Shown here: positions 60,266-64,000 of the stretch, piece by piece
How the letters are laid out: every line of letters starts with the position of its first letter
Position numbering within the stretch: position 1 is the stretch's first letter
Assembly: GCF_902686445.1 (NCBI RefSeq)
Contig: NC_062223.1
Location: forward strand, 38,472,998 to 38,536,997
DNA: 64,000 bases
Direction: 5' to 3'
From: Sciurus carolinensis
Lineage: Eukaryota; Chordata; Mammalia; Rodentia; Sciuridae
The notes under the pieces: generated by a model
Database searches by the model: none
What the model was told of the DNA's origin: nothing
Seen by the model: the letters and a program-made list of their open reading frames with translations, nothing else
Program-made: the position numbers and the translations under genes

Positions 60266-61384
60266 ATGAGAAAAAAAGGGAAGAAAATGTCCCAAACAAA
60301 CCTAGATGCTACATCAATAAATCCGATGACATCATGGCAGAAGAAATATCAGAAAGGGAGTTCAGAATGTACATTTAAAATGATCAGAGTAGCAACCGAT
60401 GAGATGAAAGAGCAAATGCAGGCTTTCAATGATCGCACTAATCAACAGTTAAAAGAGCAAATGCGGAAATCCAAAGATCATTTCAATAAAGACTTAGAGA
60501 TACTGAAAAAAATAAATAAATAAATCCTTGAAATGAAGGAAACAATAAACCAAATTAAAAACTCCATAGAAAGCATAACCAATAGAATAGAACACCTGGA
60601 AAACAGAACCTCAGCATCGAAGAAAATATTTAACCTTGAAAACAAAGTTGACCAAACAGAGAAGATGGTAATAAATCATGAACAGAATCTACAAGAATTA
60701 TGGGATATCATGAAAAGGCCAAATTTAAGAATTATTGGATGGGCTGGGGATATAGCTCAGTTGGTAGAGTGCTTAACTCACAAGTACAAGGCCCTGGGTT
60801 CAACCCCAGCACCACAAAAAAAAAAAAAAAAAAAAAAAAAAAGAATTATTGGGATTGAGGAAGACTTAGAGAAACAAACCAAATGAATGAACAATCTATT
60901 CAATGAAATAATATCAGAAAATTTCCCAAATCTGAAGAATGAAATGGAAAATCAAGTACAAGAGACTTATAGGACTCCAAATATACAAAATTACAACAGA
61001 CCCACACCAAGGCACTTTATAATGAAAATGCCTAACATACAAAATAAAGACAGAATTTTAAAGGCTGTGAGAGAAAAAAATCAAATTACATTCAGGGGGA
61101 AACCAATATGGATATCAGCAGATTTTTCAACCCAGACCCTAAAAGCTAGAAGATGTGGAACAACATTTTTCAAGCTCTGAAAGAAAATGGATACCAACCA
61201 AGAATCTAATACCCAGCAAAACTTGCCTTCAGATTTGACAACGAAATAAAATCCTTCCATGATAAACAAAAGCTAAAAGAATTTACAAAAAGAAACCCGG
61301 CGATACAGAATATTCTCAGCAAAATATTCCATGAGGAAGACATGAAAAACAATGATGTAAATCAACAAAGGGAGAAACTACCCT
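60266..61384 (+). pseudogene. L1 ORF1 (RNA-binding chaperone), broken by a SINE
   Basis: The N-terminal frame (60266-60523) ends at a TAA within (AAAT)n. The coiled coil resumes at 60533 (MKETINQIKNSIESITN, then LEHLENRTS-type heptads). The RRM-like part follows (RPTPRHFIMKM near 60990), and the C-terminal domain appears near 61190-61330 in another frame. An ID SINE at 60739-60840 splits the RPNLRIIG motif. It shares about the same architecture as the copy at 12 kb. Confidence 0.85.
60739..60840 (+). mobile_element. Young ID SINE inside L1 ORF1
   Basis: Body gggctggggatatagctcag with A-box-like tagctcagttggtagag and B-box ggttcaacccc (intact RNA polymerase III promoter), then an A-tail of about 25. 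It is flanked by a perfect 12-bp duplication, aagaattattgg, at 60727-60738 and 60841-60852. The body is close to the ID consensus and the tail is homogeneous, so it is among the youngest insertions in the window. Confidence 0.93.
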
Positions 61385-61452
61385 AAAGGAACAGCCAAAT
61401 AAAGGAGAAACCAAATAATGTCAAAAAAAAAAAAAAAAAAAAAAAGAGCCAA

Positions 61453-63815
61453 ATGACCAGGAATACAAATCATATCTTAATAGTAACCCTGAATGTTAAT
61501 GGCCTGAACTCATCAATCAAAAGACATAGACTGGAAGATTGGATTCAAAAGAAAGATCCAACAATGTGCTGCCTGCAAGAGACTCACCTCATAGAAAGAG
61601 AAACCAACAGACTAAAGGTGAAAGGATGGGAAAAACATACATGCACATAGACTCAGAAGAAAAGCCGGAGAATCCATCCTCATATCAGATAATGTGGACT
61701 TCAAGCCAAACGTAGTCAGAAGGGATAAAGAGGACATTTTATACTGCTTAAGGGAAGCATAAATCATCAAGACGTAACAATCATAAATATCTATGCCCCA
61801 AACAGTGGCCCATTCATGTACGTCTAACAAATCCTTCTCAATTCCAGGAATCAAATAGACCACAACACAATAATACTAGATGACTTTAACACACCTCTCT
61901 CACCACTGGACAGATCTTACAAACAAAAATTGAACAAAGATACCATAGATCTCAATAACAGAATCAACAATTTAGACTTAACAGACATATATAGTATATA
62001 CCATCCAACAAAGAGCGAATACACTTTCTTCTCAGCAGCACATGATTTCTTCTCTAAAATAGACCATATATTATGCCACAAAGCTACTGTTAGCAAATAC
62101 AAGAAGATAGAGATACTACCTTGTATTCTATCAGATCATAATGGATTAAAATTAGAAATAAATGGCAGAATAAAAAACAGAAACTACTCCAACACCTGGA
62201 GATTAAATAATATGCTACTGAATGATGAATGGATAACAGAAGACATCAGGGGGAAATAAAAAAATTCTTAAAGGTAAACGAGAACAAAGACACATCATAT
62301 CAAAATCTCTGGGATACTATGAAAGCTATACTTAGAGGAAACTTTATTTCATGGAGGGCATTCAATAAAAGAAGAAAAAATTAATAAATAAATGACCTAA
62401 CACTACAGCTCAAAGCCCTAGAAAATGAACAGAGCAACACCAAAAGTAGTAGAGAACAGGAAATAGATAAAATTAGAGTTGAAATCAATGAAATTGAAAC
62501 AAAAGAAACAATCCAAAATCTTGACAAAATAAAAAGTTGGTTCTTTGAAAAAATAAACAAAATTGATAAACCCTTAGCCACACTAACAAAGAGGAAAGAG
62601 AAAACTCCAATTACTAAAATTTGGAATGAACAAGGAACTATCACAATAGACATGAGTGAAATGCAAAACATAATTAGAAGCTATTTTGAAAATCTATACT
62701 CCAAAATATAGAAAATCTCAAAGACATGAACAGGTTTCTAGAGACATATGAATTACCTGAACTGAACCAGGAGGACATACACAATTCAAATAGATCAATT
62801 TCAAATAATGAAATAGAAGAAGTCATCAAAAGCCTACCAACAAAGAAAAGTCCAGGACCAGGTAGGTTCTCAGCTGAGTTCTACAAAACCTTTAAAGAAG
62901 AGCTCATTCCAATATTTCTCAAAGTATTCCATGAAATAGAAGAGGAAGGAACCCTCCCAAACTCATTCTATGAAGTCAATATCACCCTGATACCTAAACC
63001 AGACAGAGACACATTGAGGAAAGAAAATATCCTTAATGAACATTGATGCAAAAATTCTCAACAAAATTTTAGAAAATTGCATACAAAAATATATTAAAAA
63101 GATAGTGCACCACAATCAAGTGGGTTTCATCCCTGGGATGCAAGTTGGTTCAACATCCGGAAATTAATAAATGTCATTCACCATATCAATAGACTTAAAA
63201 TCAAGAATCACATGATTATTTCAATGGATGCAGAAAAAGCATTTGATAAAATATAGCACCCCTTCATGGTCTAAACACTAGAAAAAATAGGGATAGTAGG
63301 AACATTCCTTAACATTGTAAAGGCCATCAATGCTAAGCCATGGCCAATATAATTCTAAATGGTGAAAAACTGAAAGCATTCCCCCTAAAAACTGGAACAA
63401 GGCAGGGATGCCCTCTTTCACCACTTGTATTCAACATTGTCCTTGAAACTCTAGCCAGAGCAATTAGGCAGACCAAAGAAATTAAAGAGATATGAATAGG
63501 AAAATAAGAACTCAAACTACCCTATTTGCTGATGACATGATTATATATTTAGTGGAACTGGGAAATTCCACCAGAAAACTTTTAGAACCTATAAGTGAAT
63601 TCAGTAAAGTAGAAGGATATAAAATCAATGCTCATAAATCTAATGCATTTTTATACATAAGTGATGAATCCTCAGAAAGAGAAGTCGAGCATATTACCCC
63701 ATTCACAATAGCCTCAAAAATGTTACAAAGTACTTGGGACTCAATCTAACAAAAGAGGTGAAAGACCTGTACAATGAGAACTACAGAACACTAAAGAAAT
63801 AAATTAAAGAAAACC
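61453..63815 (+). pseudogene. L1 ORF2 endonuclease and reverse transcriptase (broken)
   Basis: The endonuclease opens at 61453 (MTRNTNHILIVTLNVNGLNS; glutamate in LQETHLIE). It breaks near 61650 and resumes with FFSAAHDFFSKIDHILCH near 62025, which keeps the final histidine. The reverse transcriptase covers 62726-63046 ([17 protein letters not shown], a glycine replacing the usual aspartate after GP) and includes the active-site box FADDMIIYL at 63525, which is intact. Frameshifts, stops and the deletion at 63818 make it non-functional. Confidence 0.85.
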
Positions 63816-63819
63816 TTAG

Positions 63820-64000
63820 AGCTTTCTCTCAGCAAAGGAAACTATCAGCAATGTGAAGAGAGAGCCTACAGAGTGGGAGAATATCTTTGCCACTCATATT
63901 TCAGAGAGAGCACTCATTTCCAGAATATATAAAGAACTCAAAAAACTTCACACCAACCCAATCAACAAATGGGCTAAGGAACAGGCACTTCACAGAAGAT
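63820..64000 (+). pseudogene. L1 ORF2 C-terminal piece after a deletion
   Basis: Carries the RESLQSGRIS-equivalent block in the frame of KREPTEWENI (gagagcctacagagtggg). It is followed by ctcatttccagaatatataa and caatcaacaaatgggctaag. These are the same landmarks as at 16680-16830, and the element continues past the window. Confidence 0.75.

Larger units (their letters stand above)
59668..64000 (+). mobile_element. Younger L1, 5' part with promoter monomers, runs off the window
   Basis: In order: 84-bp tandem monomers (59668-59919), the proximal 5'UTR, ORF1 (60266 to about 61384), a short A-rich gap, and ORF2 from 61453. At 63818-63820 the sequence jumps from the region after the reverse-transcriptase active site to a block (agctttctctcagcaaagg) that lies roughly 0.7-0.8 kb further on in the L1 at 16 kb, so there is an internal deletion. 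The 3' end is beyond 64000. Stops and frameshifts break both ORFs. Confidence 0.85.

Noticed and set aside
60741..60815. tRNA gene suggested by A and B boxes
   Set aside because: It is the body of an ID SINE: it has an A-tail and target duplications and lacks a proper acceptor stem.
1..64000. CRISPR array, operon or bacterial mobile system
   Set aside because: SINEs, L1s, LTRs and microsatellites show this is mammalian nuclear DNA; the tandem arrays found have no repeat-spacer structure.

Overview
This is a stretch of mammalian nuclear DNA, almost certainly from a rodent of the squirrel group (inference). The indicator is repeated SINEs in which a B1-like half is followed by an ID-like, tRNA-derived half (the B1-dID type known from squirrels and a few related families), together with single ID elements. 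No host exon, tRNA gene or rRNA gene was recognised. The longer open frames are LINE-1 (L1) ORF1/ORF2 remnants or fragments of an endogenous retrovirus. Most of the rest is unannotatable AT-rich intergenic DNA with microsatellites and old mammalian repeats (MIR, L2, MaLR LTRs, a hAT fragment).

Layout. 1-7 kb: old MIRs, a possible LTR, a reverse SINE and a CA repeat. 7.3-9.2 kb: a 5'-truncated L1 with a short 5' inversion and recognisable target-site duplications (TSDs). 11.1-17.7 kb: a nearly full-length L1 whose 5' 3.1 kb (5'UTR, ORF1 and most of the endonuclease) is inverted relative to the reverse transcriptase and 3' end; its 5'UTR carries seven 35-bp tandem copies. 18.7-19.1 kb: a MaLR LTR with a perfect 5-bp TSD. 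21.6-27 kb: another inverted L1, L2, a probable LTR, an L1 3' end and several SINEs. 28-35.7 kb: an old minus-strand L1 interrupted by an intracisternal-A-type provirus (28,725-32,841, minus strand) and by a younger L1 that itself has a 5' inversion. 35.7-45 kb: mostly quiet sequence with an MLT1-type LTR, microsatellites, MIR, hAT and a short L1 3' end. 45.5-51.7 kb: an old minus-strand L1 interrupted by a solo LTR and smaller insertions. 52-59 kb: L2, a second MaLR LTR, a 548-bp solo LTR, ID SINEs and a small local duplication. 59.7-64 kb: the 5' part of a younger plus-strand L1 with 84-bp promoter monomers and an ID SINE inside ORF1; it runs off the window.

The most interesting material is: (a) the provirus, which has a tRNA-Phe-type primer site, a 6-bp TSD, a gag fragment, the integrase end, and a 281-codon uninterrupted transmembrane-Env frame beside a deleted surface subunit; (b) two L1 copies that share a proximal 5'UTR and ORF1 but carry unrelated tandem repeats further upstream (35 bp versus 84 bp), suggesting promoter replacement within this L1 lineage; and (c) at least four L1s with 5' inversions in 64 kb. 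All family names come from recognition by eye; no database search was run.
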